Position numbers and translations under genes: made by a program. A stretch of 64,000 nt of DNA from NCBI GenBank assembly GCA_018857735.1, contig JABMCL010000295.1, positions 304,501 to 368,500 of the forward strand, written 5' to 3'. Under the pieces are notes generated by a model. It was not told the DNA's origin and searched no databases. It worked only from the letters and a program-made list of their open reading frames with translations. Source of the DNA: Alviniconcha marisindica (Eukaryota; Mollusca; Gastropoda; Provannidae). Positions 40,708 to 64,000 of this stretch are shown one piece after another; position 1 is the first letter of the stretch, and each line of letters starts with the position of its first letter.

Positions 40708-43417
40708 CCATACATGTGTGTGTGGGTATGTGGGTGTCCATAAATGTGTTTGTATATGTGAATGAGAGAGAGTATTTAACACCCAGTCAATCATGATGGT
40801 CATAGGTGAGCGGGTTTGGCCTAGCGGTAAGGCGTTAGGCTGGTAAGCGGAAGGACCTTGGTTTGATACCGCTTCGGCTCTCCTTTCTTTTCAAAAAGGT
40901 TGTGGTTTGTGGACACCGTCTTGTGACTTTGTCCATCACTTCCTACTGAAACATTAAAATGGCTCTCATCGCTGCCCATCTTAATGCAGTAATCATTCTG
41001 GTGGTGACAGTGTAGCGATAGGTATATAATCTCCCTCTCCTCCCCCCACCTCCATACCCCCTTCCCTAATAAGCCTTATGGTTTCTGTGGACTTTAAGCA
41101 CCATGCTTACTTACTGATGGTCATATCAAGGCAAAGCGTAAATGAACAAAAAATCACATTTCAAGTCACGTCACTTTAAGTTTGAAGAAGATGAGAGAGA
41201 AAATTATGTTGATTGTACTCAGAAGGCAAAAATCATTACAAAGGACCGATTCCTGGCACTAGGCGAAGCATGTGAGGCTATAATATCCTGACCTACTCCT
41301 GGCTCAAATGAGAGAACCTTTGATAGCTTTTGGCTCACAGCAAAGGGAACTTTAATCTCAGCATCCATGGTACCTCAGCATAGAGGAGAGAGAGAGAGGT
41401 ACATACATAGAGGTGCACATCATTAAGGAGAGAGAGAGAGAGAGGTACATACATGGAGGTGAACATCATTAAGGATGACAGGATCTGTTACAGGCCTGCA
41501 GAAGTTGAACATTTTGTCCTAGCTCACCAGGCTGATGAGCATGAAAATCCAAAAGAATTATTACTAGCAATGCTAGTTCCCCCCCCCCCCACCCGAAAGT
41601 TTCTGATTTTTGAGTTCACATTCAGGTTCGTTTTGGGGCTAGTGGTATTTGGTCTTGACTCTCCCAGATACTTTTCTCCCCATCTGGAAGACTAGGGCGA
41701 GTGTGTTTCTGCAGCTCTGCTGTATAAATGCAACCAGTCCTCAGCACCAGGACCCACAAGAAGCAATAGAAATTCATTCAGATGTCATTGTAATGTTATA
41801 CTTGTTGTGCCTGTTGTGCCTACACACCTGTGTGTAGGGGTCAGGAGTCTGCAAGCAATAGAAATCCACTTGGACGCCACTGGAATGTTATAAGTGTTTT
41901 GCCTATAACAGCTGGTTCAGGGATACTGAACACGTATACCAGCACACATGGTAGAAACCCAGTCACCCATGTTGTGTCTGTCAACAAGATGTTTCTGAGT
42001 CCTCAGCACAGATGAACAGAAGAACAGAACTCCTCGCATACATCACTGCAAATTACAAGTGTTGTGTGTCAACAGGTGGTTCATGAGTCCTCAGCACGTA
42101 GACCCTGCACAAGCAGTGGATATCCACAGAGACATCAGATCAAAGCATTCCATTGGCATCCACTGGGGAACATTTGTTCTCACATCAGAGGTATGCTGGT
42201 GCAAGCAGCTGTTCATTTCAACCATTGCCAATGTGCCACTTTGAAACTCACACAGATGACTCACAGGTGTCCATACAAACTTGGTTTTCATAGGAATTTG
42301 AGTGAATATACCTGCCTGTATGATGTGGGTTTGTGAGCCAGAAAACAAGTGTAAATTTAATTACTTTTTTTTCTTTAAGTCTGTTGTTGTTTAGATGTAA
42401 TTTGCTGACATATGTTGGTATCTTAACAATTGTAAGATCAGTCTAGTATCACTTATGTGAAAAGACTTAATAAACAGGAAGAAGAATGTTGTGGGTGTGC
42501 CAACACCTGTACCTTTTTCATAAAAGACTAATATTGTAATAATAATGAAATATTTGCTGAAATAATAGTACATTAGTAGTCACACTCACAACACACAGCA
42601 AGCACAAAAAAAACAGTGCTGCCTCTTGAAAAGTTATGGGCGTCTCCGCACCCGCATCATATGACGTGTAAGGCTTCCTCTCTGAATAGAATGGATATGC
42701 TCACACCCACAATGTAAGCACGTAAGGTTTCCTAATTAGTATGGGTATGCTCACACCCACAATGTATGGCATGTAAGGTTTCCACTGAGGTATGATGTAC
42801 AGCCTGATACAGTACATCTTGATTGTTTATTTACTTTTGATCGATAAAAAGTCCATTTTGCCATTTGAAAACTGAGTGAGTTATGAACATTTACATGAAT
42901 GCATGCTTGATTTCTCACCTACTACATTCAGCGAAGGTTAAATCCTTCCCAAATCACTCTTTGGTCCAGTCCAACATTTGTAGTGTCATTGAACTGATCA
43001 ATGTCATTGCCATGGGGCGGGGTATAGGAAAAGTAATTGCATCAGTTACTTGATAATTTGACCTTTATGTTTAACCCTAATAAAACAAAATGATTTTCAT
43101 TGAGACTCATCATAAGATGACCCTATGTGGATGGTTGACGGGATATTTAAAATCCAGGAACTGACAAAATCAACAGACAAGGGAATAATTAGTGCTACAA
43201 AAACAGAACTGATGTGTTTATATCAGGAACTGACAAACTTATTCTGTGATAACTCAAGTGTCATTTCTTGTCTGTGGTGTGACAGCACTACCTGGAGCCA
43301 CAGAAGCTGCTGAGGTCAGAGGTGGAAAAACGCCAACTAAGTCCTGACGCCTTTGTCACAGTTCATCATGGCACCATAGAAACGTTTGGTGCCGACAACT
43401 ACGACCATGTCGATTAG
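38211..43417 (+). CDS. NAPEPLD: N-acyl-phosphatidylethanolamine phospholipase D (5 coding exons)
   Basis: Metallo-beta-lactamase-fold membrane enzyme that releases N-acylethanolamines from N-acyl-PE. Exons 38211-38423, 39503-39997, 40474-40622, 42076-42190 and 43286-43417; junctions GT/AG, phases match, 367 residues. Zinc ligands by position: HNHYDH at about 155-160, QHWC His about 225, AGDTGYC Asp about 256, GIHWGTF His about 315. These are offset by a constant 28-30 residues from human His185/187, Asp189, His190, His253, Asp284 and His343, as I recall them. NPWETWK near residue 40 is the conserved N-terminal motif. The ATG at 38211 is the first in the exon. The frame is open back to the acceptor at 38155, so an upstream coding exon cannot be excluded. 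The gene is divergent from PMPCB. Confidence 0.95.
38535..39000 (+). mobile_element. LINE 3'-end relic in NAPE-PLD intron 1
   Basis: The pattern TTCGGTCAGCTCTCATTTAC, the CTTGGCCCTATGTTCCTGCT region, a GTGCATTGAGCCTGT motif and a terminal TTATTATTATTATCATCATT tail is typical of LINE 3' ends (C-terminal ORF2 remnant, UTR, short-tandem tail). No intact frame. Confidence 0.6.
40645..40706 (+). repeat. (GT)n microsatellite
   Basis: About 60 bp of GT beginning 22 bp after the NAPE-PLD exon 3 donor. Confidence 0.96.
40805..41114 (+). mobile_element. tRNA-derived SINE, full length, with 11-bp target-site duplication
   Basis: The head has an A box TGGCCTAGCGGTAAGG and a B box GGTTTGATACC, after which the body includes TGGCTCTCATCGCTGCCCAT and AGTGTAGCGATAGGTATATA. 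The 3' end is GGACTTTAAGCACCATGCTT plus ACTTAC. TGATGGTCATA flanks it perfectly at 40794-40804 and 41115-41125. A second copy of similar length is at about 63403-63731. Confidence 0.92.
41735..42015 (+). repeat. Decayed partial copies of NAPE-PLD exon 4
   Basis: AGTCCTCAGCACCAGGACCC and AAGCAATAGAAATTCATTCA (about 41739-41785), then AAGCAATAGAAATCCACTTG near 41854, and GTCAACAAGATGTTTCTGAG TCCTCAGCACA near 41979-42010, correspond to GTCAACAGGTGGTTCATGAG, TCCTCAGCACGTAGACCC and AAGCAGTGGATATCCACAGA of the real exon region at 42069-42133. At least three copies precede the functional one; none keeps the full exon. Confidence 0.75.
43113..43165 (+). mobile_element. Short interspersed tail motif
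   Basis: Related to the segment at 37640-37685: AAGATGACCCTATGTGGATG then TTTAAAATCCAGGAACTGAC. Lies in the last NAPE-PLD intron. Confidence 0.5.
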
Positions 43418-43829
43418 GTCGTCATCAGACTGTGAAACAAGAACTGAAGTGTGGAGTACAGAAACAGTAATTCTGCACTAGCAAACAAGACTGAATCAGC
43501 CCATAATACAGTTATAACATATTGTTATTGCTATATATAAATATGTTGTACTGTGTTTCTACACTATCTTCATTGCCTTTTAAATTTTAAGAAGTGATAT
43601 TGATGGCAGCATTGAGAAGCCATTACATTTAGAAAGTTGCATACACTGAAATCAAATGCATAAATTTCATTTGCCAAATTCTTGCTGAAGACATAACCAA
43701 GACACGAGTTAACTTGTGCATCCTGTCCACAAGAGTGCATAACGTGGTAATGAGCTCATGAAACAAACTGATACTAATGATAGTGTAAAAACAGAGTCGC
43801 CTTATAAATCAGGGGCATGCTCAGTCACA

Positions 43830-44170
43830 ACAGGTTTATTATTATCGCTTTTATACAGCGTTATTCTCCGCTCTTGAGCAGACTCACTGCGCTTGCACGC
43901 AATTCTACCTGAGTGAATAGATTTTTATAGCGTGTTTTTAAATATCCACCGAAGTGGTGTACTTACAGCGCTGGCATGGCTGGTGCCACATGAAACTGCT
44001 GCCATCTCAGCGCGTTCTGTGTACACCATACAACCATGTCACTTCATGCAAAGCCACATACGTAAGGTGTATGCGCCTTTAGCTGTAACCTGCCACCTGC
44101 GCTTTTGGCAGAATGACTGGGGTCTTTTACGTGCTACTGTGGTAACACGTTTACTACTAACGGGAACGGT
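43830..44170 (+). mobile_element. Interspersed repeat
   Basis: Same family as the relic at 33950-34185, in better condition: AGCAGACTCACTGCGCTTGC, ACCGAAGTGGTGTACTTACA and GCATGGCTGGTGCCACATGA in the same order. Higher GC than its surroundings. Confidence 0.55.
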
Positions 44171-44204
44171 TTACTACTGATCATGCGTCTTCAACCTGCT
44201 CCAA

Positions 44205-44680
44205 GATAGCAGTTTAGCCTGCGACAGAGAGCTCCTTTAAAACTTACCTCTTCAAACAGTGTTTTGACCACTTACAGATTCTCTGCTGCGCAAATCTTGA
44301 ATTCTCTCTTTTGCTCTCTATCGCACTCTTGTATCCTGGTTATCAAATCTAGTCTTTAAAACTTACCTTCTTCAAATCGGTATCGCCTTTTTTCGGGGAC
44401 ATCCTTCTCAGCCATGTGTGTGTGGGCATGTGCACGTGCATTCTTTATTGGTATTGTGTGCATGTTCACGAGTGTGTGTGCATTCACGCGTGATCATGTG
44501 TTTCACTATGCTTTGTATGAGTATGTTTATTGTTTCCCCGTTTGTTTACATACCGTTGATTTGTCCAGGGGTATTTGCGCATTGCATATTTTTCTTTAAG
44601 TTGTAAAACGCTTTCAGTCTCTGAGAGCACTCGATCAATTCCCTATTATTGTTATTATTTTCTGCTTAAACCACATGAAT
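44205..44680 (+). mobile_element. LINE 3'-end relic
   Basis: LKTYLFKQCFDHLQ, encoded at about 44238-44280, resembles the ORF2 C-terminus of CR1/L2-like LINEs. It is followed by TTCTTTAAGTTGTAAAACGC TTTCAGTCTCTGAGAGCACTC and a TTATTGTTATTATTTT tail. The tail matches that at about 57600-57745. Confidence 0.65.
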
Positions 44681-44904
44681 TATGTGTGTGGTATAACTGT
44701 CATCAGTCATTACAGACATATCTAAATGTATGAGGTCTAGCATAATAATAGCACTGTGATCCTTTTCATCTTTATGCACACCTACCCCAAGAATAAAAGA
44801 AGCAACTTGCCAGCATGGCTGAGGCTTTCAGTGTTATGTGATGCATGCACCATTTATTGATGAGGACAGCCCTGATGCTCCAAGGGAAAAAAAAATCTTT
44901 CGAT

Positions 44905-45262
44905 GTAGCAGATCAAAACTGCACACCGATGTAGCAGATCAAAACTGCACACCGAATTGAACAATCACATTATCATTCAGACTCGAAAGTAGGTGGTATG
45001 GGAAATACTTTGTGGTCTGGAATTTCAGACTGACCAATAGCATTGACAGTGTTTGGCCAGGGAATACACTTCTTTGCAATTTTCACTTCTTAAGTTATAA
45101 TTTTGAAGACCAACACAAGGTAGCACATTGTCATTTTAAAACAAAGAACTGTCCCATTAGAAGCATTCTGTTACAATAAGACTGCACTTCTTTGCATTTT
45201 TCACTTCTTAAGTTATAATTCTGAAGACCAACACAAGGTTGCACATTGTCATTTTAAAACAG
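44905..45262 (+). repeat. Local duplications in NAPE-PLD/Rho gap
   Basis: CGATGTAGCAGATCAAAACT plus GCACAC occurs twice at about 44903-44954. An about 77-bp block (ACTTCTTTGCAATTTTCACT to CATTGTCATTTTAAAAC) at 45066-45141 recurs at 45184-45260 with few changes. Confidence 0.8.
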
Positions 45263-48200
45263 ACTGTTGTTCAGCCTAGCTGTATAATGTTGCTTTTACA
45301 TTTCTTTGTGGTACAGTGTTACCCTAACACATGAGAAGTGAAGGTGGTCTTCAAAGAGGGGTAGTCTTTGGTGAGGGATTCATTTACATGAAAGTACATG
45401 TATGAAGAGGGTTTCTGAGAAAGGGGTCCTAAAATGGGGGTGGTATCTAACCATGGCATTCTTTTGTTAGGGGTACTGCTGTGCCACCTGTGCTCTTGTA
45501 CCAAAGATACTCAGCCTCACAAGAAGTTTAGCAGTACATAAAAACTTGTGATTTCTGAAGTCGGTTTTCTGCTGATCCCTTCCAGAATTGCAGCAAAGTT
45601 GTTCATGATTTTGTTGACATTTTGCTGATTCCATCTGAGCTCCATAATTCAAGAGGTTATAGTCTTTGCCAGGTTTTTATTTTACTGACAACTCTCTTTG
45701 CTAGTCAACTGCTTTCCTTTGCTGTCATATTTTATGACCTGTGAACAAAATGTATTTTGAGTGTAATATTTAACTGTTGTTTTACAGCTTAGCCTAAAAA
45801 CTACACAAAACATACAAATGTACTGTGAATTAAAATTCCAGTCTCAAATACACATCCTCCAAGTGAATGTTTCATATGAATCCTCTTTTTCATAATCATA
45901 AATCAGTGAGTCAGAGAGAGTGTGAGAGAGAGAGGCGGTTGTGTGTGCGTGTGTGCATGCATGCGTGTGTGTGTGTGAAGAAAACAAAAAGATCAACAAC
46001 ACAAATCATTTCCAAATCCACAAATATTTTGGCACCCACTTTCTGCAGTCATAAATTTATTAAATAATGGGTGGGGGCAAGTGAACAGCCAAATGCTACA
46101 CAAATCTGAACTTATTTCAGAGAAAGCAAGTATGAAAGCTGGTCAAGTAAAAGAGAAGGGAAGGGAGATTAACACTACTGGATTATACACAGGATAGTCT
46201 ACCACTACAACACTTACACCTTGACAATAAACTTACTGATACATCACCAAAGTTTTCCAAGCAAGACTGATGCAAAAATATCTCCACAAACATGGACAGA
46301 ACAGAAAGAAGTGCAGCAACAGTAATCCAACAGTTTATCATATAACTTATAAGGAGTCACTCAACTGAAAGAAAATCATAATCCAATTGAATCAGCTTTC
46401 TTATGCAAATGTTATATGGTGAATATCAAGAAACATGTACAGCAAAGGATCTCAGGATTCCATTCACAATGTTTAAATGATGGTGACACACTCAAGTTGC
46501 CACTGTATATCCTATAACATGATTGCACTCATGCAGTTGGAAAGAAAGAAATGGTGACACTAATCACTAACTGGCAATCTCCACACACATTGAACCATAG
46601 AACAGATGTTATTGTTAGTCCCCTTTAAGAAAATATGTAATACACTATATCGTGGACACAATTGTCTCACACGCCAACTCACTCTCAAAGACAATTACTG
46701 AATTACTGAATCCATCATCAACAACAGTGAACACTGAACATCTTGTCTTCCAAGGCAGTAAGTAGGGAAAAACAGATGCAGGTAACATCACAGCTGTGAA
46801 AATGTTTGTGATAAAATGAAATGAACCAACCAGTTACTTTTCCAAAGGACAATTTAACAGCAATGTCGGATTTTGTACCTTAATAGCTAAGTGAAGGAAT
46901 TAGTTTATAACACATTAACAGTCAATGAACTGGAGACCTAACACACAGCCAAACAGTTCTGACCATGGTTGTATAAGTATAAAAATTGCCACCTACACAT
47001 GAACTTTACTCGCACGCAAACTGAGATAGTTCAGCAACACATGATGAATGTGAGCATTAAGACATGAACAAGTGAAAGTCTGCTGGCATTTCTACAGATG
47101 GGTGAATAATGATTCATTGCATTCCAGTACAAAGTTTTCCCTTGAACAGTGATGGCAAAGTAGCATTCAAGTACAGGTATCCACTCTTGACAGCTCCCTA
47201 CTTCTGAAACTTGCATCAACAATAACATGATCAGGCCTAATTACTGTCTAGTATATCAACAAAAACTCAGGAATTAGGCAAAAATATCCTTTGCTTACAA
47301 GGTCCACAGATCTGGCTAAATATGCTCTTCCCAACTTGGAGGGTTGGGATGCATAGGGGGGAATGGGATGCGAAGACTGACAAAACAATCACTGACCAGA
47401 TCTTGCCCTTCCCCACCCACCTGGAACTAAAAAATTAAAGAAATCAATAATATAAAAACAAAGTTCAAAAGCCTTGCAGGTGAGGCAGTTATTCAATTTA
47501 TTAAAAAATATATATACAGGAGAAATGAAAGTGAAACACCCAAATCAAAATTCAAATCCACCTGGGATACTGAAACAATTACAAAATTCTTTAAACATGT
47601 ATTTAGTATCACAAAAACAAGACCAAACTCAAAACCAAATCCCATAACAGAAAAAAACAAAAAACAAGAAAAGAATGTTACCATTACATTATTCTCAACT
47701 GTAAGCAATACACAATAAATGACCTAATGCTTTTCCCTTATTTTATAATCTTTTAGCAATGCAAAGGGACAAGAAGAGCATGATATTCAAGTAAAATTGA
47801 CTATTCATTCCAAATTGTAGTAAGTTTATAATATATAATGAACATATATATAAATTCATCCCTCCCCTTTACTGAATTGGAACCAAATCTTCACCACTGC
47901 CACACACGCACAGACAGACAAATATATTGTGATTAGCATAGAGCAGAAGACAAAGATGCTCTCAGGACAACACCCACTCATGCCATGATATTCCCAGGGG
48001 GAATCTTACAGATGAGGCTGTAGGATCTGTTGCCTAGATGAAACTGGGGGTGCCAGCCATGTGAGCAAGGCACGATACTGACTACTGACAAGAGCTTTCT
48101 CACATGCCTGCAGTGTAGGCTGGGCACCACCGTCCCACCAACAATACAGATTTCAAAAGAGCCAGCCTGTAACTCAGTGCTAGCTGGAGAGAAGATGAGC

Positions 48201-48454
48201 CATTGGCCAAAGTCCTGATACAGTCCGTATTGACAAACATTGCGTTGAAAGCACGAACAAAACCTGGTGCAACCTGCATCTTATACAGGAGTTGGCTTTG
48301 AAACCAAGCTGATGTCCTTACTGCTAGATACAATGGTGTAGCACAGGAAGGTGAGGCATGCAGTTGCTAGTCTTTCTTCCTGCTCCCAACGCAGTGGACT
48401 TGGCAGCCAGGGCACCCCTTGCTCCAGACTTGACCAGTCCCCAGTGAGCAGTGC

Positions 48455-61700
<13,246 letters not shown>

Positions 61701-62981
61701 TTAACTGGAAAGAGAAAAAAAACAAAAAACATTATGATCATCAACACAATATACTTGGAAGAAAATTCAAGAAACTAACAATAATAATACCTAAGTACAC
61801 ATAATCAAGTACATACAATGAAAATACTGCCATTTGTTTGAATTAAAGGCTAATTCCTACCTTATCATAAATGCAATTCACACAGTCACTGCCCTGATGC
61901 AACAGCCAATAATCAGCAATAACGCAAAACACAGAACTGCCCACAAATGTGTCATCTTATAAAGCCTCTGAAGGGTCTGATCTAAAAATACTGAGGGCTG
62001 GGTTATTTTTAGTAATTACTAAGAATAAGACTGAGTAGCTCTTGTTCAGCTACTTATTAAGTCTTGAAGTCAACTTAAGTGTGCCAAATGTCTTCCAGGC
62101 TTCATTCAAAAGTAACAATATGAGTATTGGAAACGCTTGTCCAAAGAAAAAAGTAAATGTAAAGTGAGTCATTTCGAGTCATTACAATGCATTGGATAAT
62201 GACCAATCACATGCTGAGCTTATGGGTGGGGCTCAAAGGGCCGACTGCAGTAAGGAAAACAAACCACGAAGTTGAATGAGGCGTGATAAACAATGTCACA
62301 CGTCTACTCAAAATAGACAAAACTGAAACTGTGTCAAATTACACCGTAGAAACAAACAAAATCACGTTAGACACATCACATCGGATTCTTTTCATTCTTG
62401 TTACCCACTACGTTAGCATTTTTGTAGGTTTCCGGATCATTTTCCGAACCTATCCCTCGTACTCAGAGCTGAAAGTGGCGGGAGGGATGCTTTGCCAGAG
62501 AGCCAAAACACATTAAAAACAAAAACAAAAAAAACTACACGAACCCCCAAAAGCTATAACTACTACAGAAAGAACTGGGGTGGATGATTTATTAAATTCC
62601 CAGCAGCATCAGCAACAGCAGACAACAAAATGGAGAACATTTTTGGATCTCACCCGGCCCGATGATGTCATCAAAATGGCGCCCATTACAGCTCGGTCTA
62701 CACAGCCTGGTTTTAAAATTTTAAAACCAGAACACACTAGCATCTTTGTACAAAGTCTCACCCCAACACATGAATCAACTGCCCAGTTTTTAATGCTTGT
62801 ATTGCTGTTCTTGAGTACTGTCTGAGACAACGAGACAAAATGGCCGAGCAAAAAAATCACTTCCTGAGAAGTCGCACCAAAAGGCCCCACATTTTCAGCA
62901 AAAAATCAAATGTACCTCATTCAACAGAGTATGTCAGTCTACATACAACTGTAAACATCTTGATATATCACATGCACTTAC

Positions 62982-63100
62982 CTTTAAGGATTAATTAATC
63001 CTCAAGAGCATGTAAAATAGTTCCTTCTTCTTAGCTAGCAGATACCAACGGTCAAACCACACCTCATTAGTCGTTAGAGGGGGGTCTGAGGAATAGAAAA
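62982..63100 (-). other. RHOA: Probable non-coding first exon of the Rho gene
   Basis: On the minus strand AATCCTTAAAG|GTAAGTGCATG is a strong 5' splice site about 1.3 kb upstream of the acceptor at 61705. There is no long frame here. The 5' boundary is unknown and the given end is approximate. Confidence 0.5.
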
Positions 63101-63108
63101 CGGAATTT

Positions 63109-63157
63109 TGACGTCACAGTTGCACTCTGGGAAATCTTTTCCGGTTTTCTGGCCAAT
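63109..63157. promoter_or_regulatory. CRE, ETS-like and CCAAT motifs; likely Rho promoter
   Basis: A palindromic TGACGTCA at 63109-63116, TTTTCCGG at about 63137-63144 and CCAAT at 63153-63157 lie just upstream of the proposed first exon. No TATA box was seen. Motif clustering is observed; regulation is inferred. Confidence 0.5.
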
Positions 63158-63203
63158 GAAATTGCACAGTCGAGAACGAAAGTAAACTGTTGAGTGTCGC
63201 TAG

Positions 63204-63252
63204 TAAGTTGGTGTTTTACGCCCAGACAACCGGTGCGGTTATATCAGGGCGA
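63204..63252 (+). mobile_element. Copy of the 48-bp dispersed element
   Basis: GTAAGTTGGTGTTTTACGCC, CAGACAACCGGTGCGGTTAT and ATCAGGGCGATCG; best-preserved copy. GAGTGTCGCTA flanks both sides (near 63192 and 63255), suggesting an 11-bp target-site duplication. Confidence 0.8.
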
Positions 63253-63402
63253 TCGAGTGTCGCTAAAATATAAAATAAAATATAAAGTGTACTGTAGAGT
63301 CTGTTCGTTTTTTCTTCTTCATGGTAACTAAGAGAGTCAGTAGTGCAGAACAAGAGTACTCGCTCAATAAAACCAGAGTTAAGCACGTTTGAGCGTGTAC
63401 AG

Positions 63403-63731
63403 TGACTGAGCCGTTTGGCCTAGCGGTAAGGCGTTAGGCTGGTAAGCAGAGGGACCTCGGTTCGAATCTGCTTCGGATCTACTTTCTCTTCAAAAGTTGT
63501 GGTCTGTGGATACTGTCTTGTGACTTTGTTCCTCACAATTATGAAACATTAACTTGACTCGAATGGCTCTCATCGCTGCCCACCCGTTAGTGCAGAAGTC
63601 ATTCTGGTGGCGACAGTGTAGCGATAGGTATATATAATCTCCCTCCCCCCCCCCTCCATTCCCCCCCTCTCCCCGTCCCTAATAAGCCTTATGGTTTCTG
63701 TGGACGTCGTTAAGCACCATGCTTACTTACT
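63403..63731 (+). mobile_element. tRNA-derived SINE, second copy
   Basis: Box A TGGCCTAGCGGTAAGGCGTT and box B GGTTCGAATC are well kept. The body and the GTTAAGCACCATGCTTACTT end match 40805-41114. Clear flanking repeats were not found. Confidence 0.9.
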
Positions 63732-63739
63732 GTTTGAAT

Positions 63740-64000
63740 GTGGTAGCATCGGAATGGATGAGTGACCGTTATGTGCTAGGCTTTGCACCCGCCTTGACTG
63801 GGATTTCTCGGCGTCACGGAAATTCCGTGCAGACTCATCTACGAAAGTCCGTCAGATAAACCTAGGTTCCCTCGTGTGTATACGCATGCAAAATGATCAC
63901 ACACGCGGCACGTTAAGGATATCCTGTTGTACTGACTTGTCAGAGTTCGGTACCGCGGGACAACAGAAACACCCAAATAACCCAGCATGCACTAAAAGTG
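63740..64000. mobile_element. Probable unidentified repeat
   Basis: GC-richer than its surroundings, with GGAAATTCCGTGCAGACTCA and ACACGCGGCACGTTAAGGAT. It resembles a type of dispersed mollusc repeat I recall only vaguely. Extends past the window edge. Confidence 0.35.

Larger units (their letters stand above)
43418..48454. other. Gap between convergent NAPE-PLD and Rho genes
   Basis: Holds the NAPE-PLD 3' flank (AATAAA near 44792), transposon relics at 43830-44680, and, from the right, probably a long Rho 3' UTR read on the minus strand (AATAAA complements near 46054 and 47498). No further protein or RNA gene was recognised; all open frames are short and lack similarity or splice support. 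Confidence 0.6.

Noticed and set aside
40805..40885. Functional tRNA gene
   Set aside because: A/B boxes are present but the sequence continues as a 310-bp SINE with target-site duplication, and the acceptor stem is not convincing.

Overview
The window is animal nuclear DNA: intron-rich genes with consensus GT/AG junctions, long (GT)n/(GA)n microsatellites, tRNA-derived SINEs and fragments of non-LTR retrotransposons. Protein similarity as I recall it, and a short interspersed element ending in TTACTTAC, suggest a mollusc, probably a marine gastropod. The species assignment is inference.

Layout. (1) 443-16827 (+): the 3' eighteen coding exons of a CELSR/Flamingo seven-pass adhesion GPCR (GAIN remainder, GPS, 7TM, long cytoplasmic tail, stop). 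(2) 16828-23495: space between two convergent genes, with UTR sequence and simple repeats. (3) 23496-35128 (-): a complete PMPCB (mitochondrial processing peptidase beta) gene in 12 exons, plus a second in-frame copy of an exon pair. (4) 35.1-38.2 kb: PMPCB promoter side, a dead LINE fragment and a minisatellite. (5) 38211-43417 (+): NAPE-PLD, 5 coding exons, all metal ligands present. (6) 43418-48454: LINE/SINE relics and probable 3' UTR. (7) 48455-61691 (-): a Rho1/RhoA gene with one shared 5' coding exon and two alternative terminal exons, each encoding a full residue 53-192 half with its own tail and CAAX box. A non-coding first exon lies near 62982-63100 and a promoter just beyond. (8) 63.2-64 kb: short repeats and a second copy of the tRNA-derived SINE.

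The genes do not form a pathway. PMPCB and NAPE-PLD are divergent neighbours, and from memory they are also close together in human 7q22. The main unexpected pattern is local tandem duplication of exon/intron boundaries. It ranges from 14 apparently identical 54-bp units spanning a CELSR exon end and its 5' splice site, through arrays running into acceptors, to decayed extra copies of exon ends in CELSR, PMPCB and NAPE-PLD. Larger duplications of whole exons (PMPCB exon pair, Rho terminal exon) remain in frame and look usable as alternative exons.
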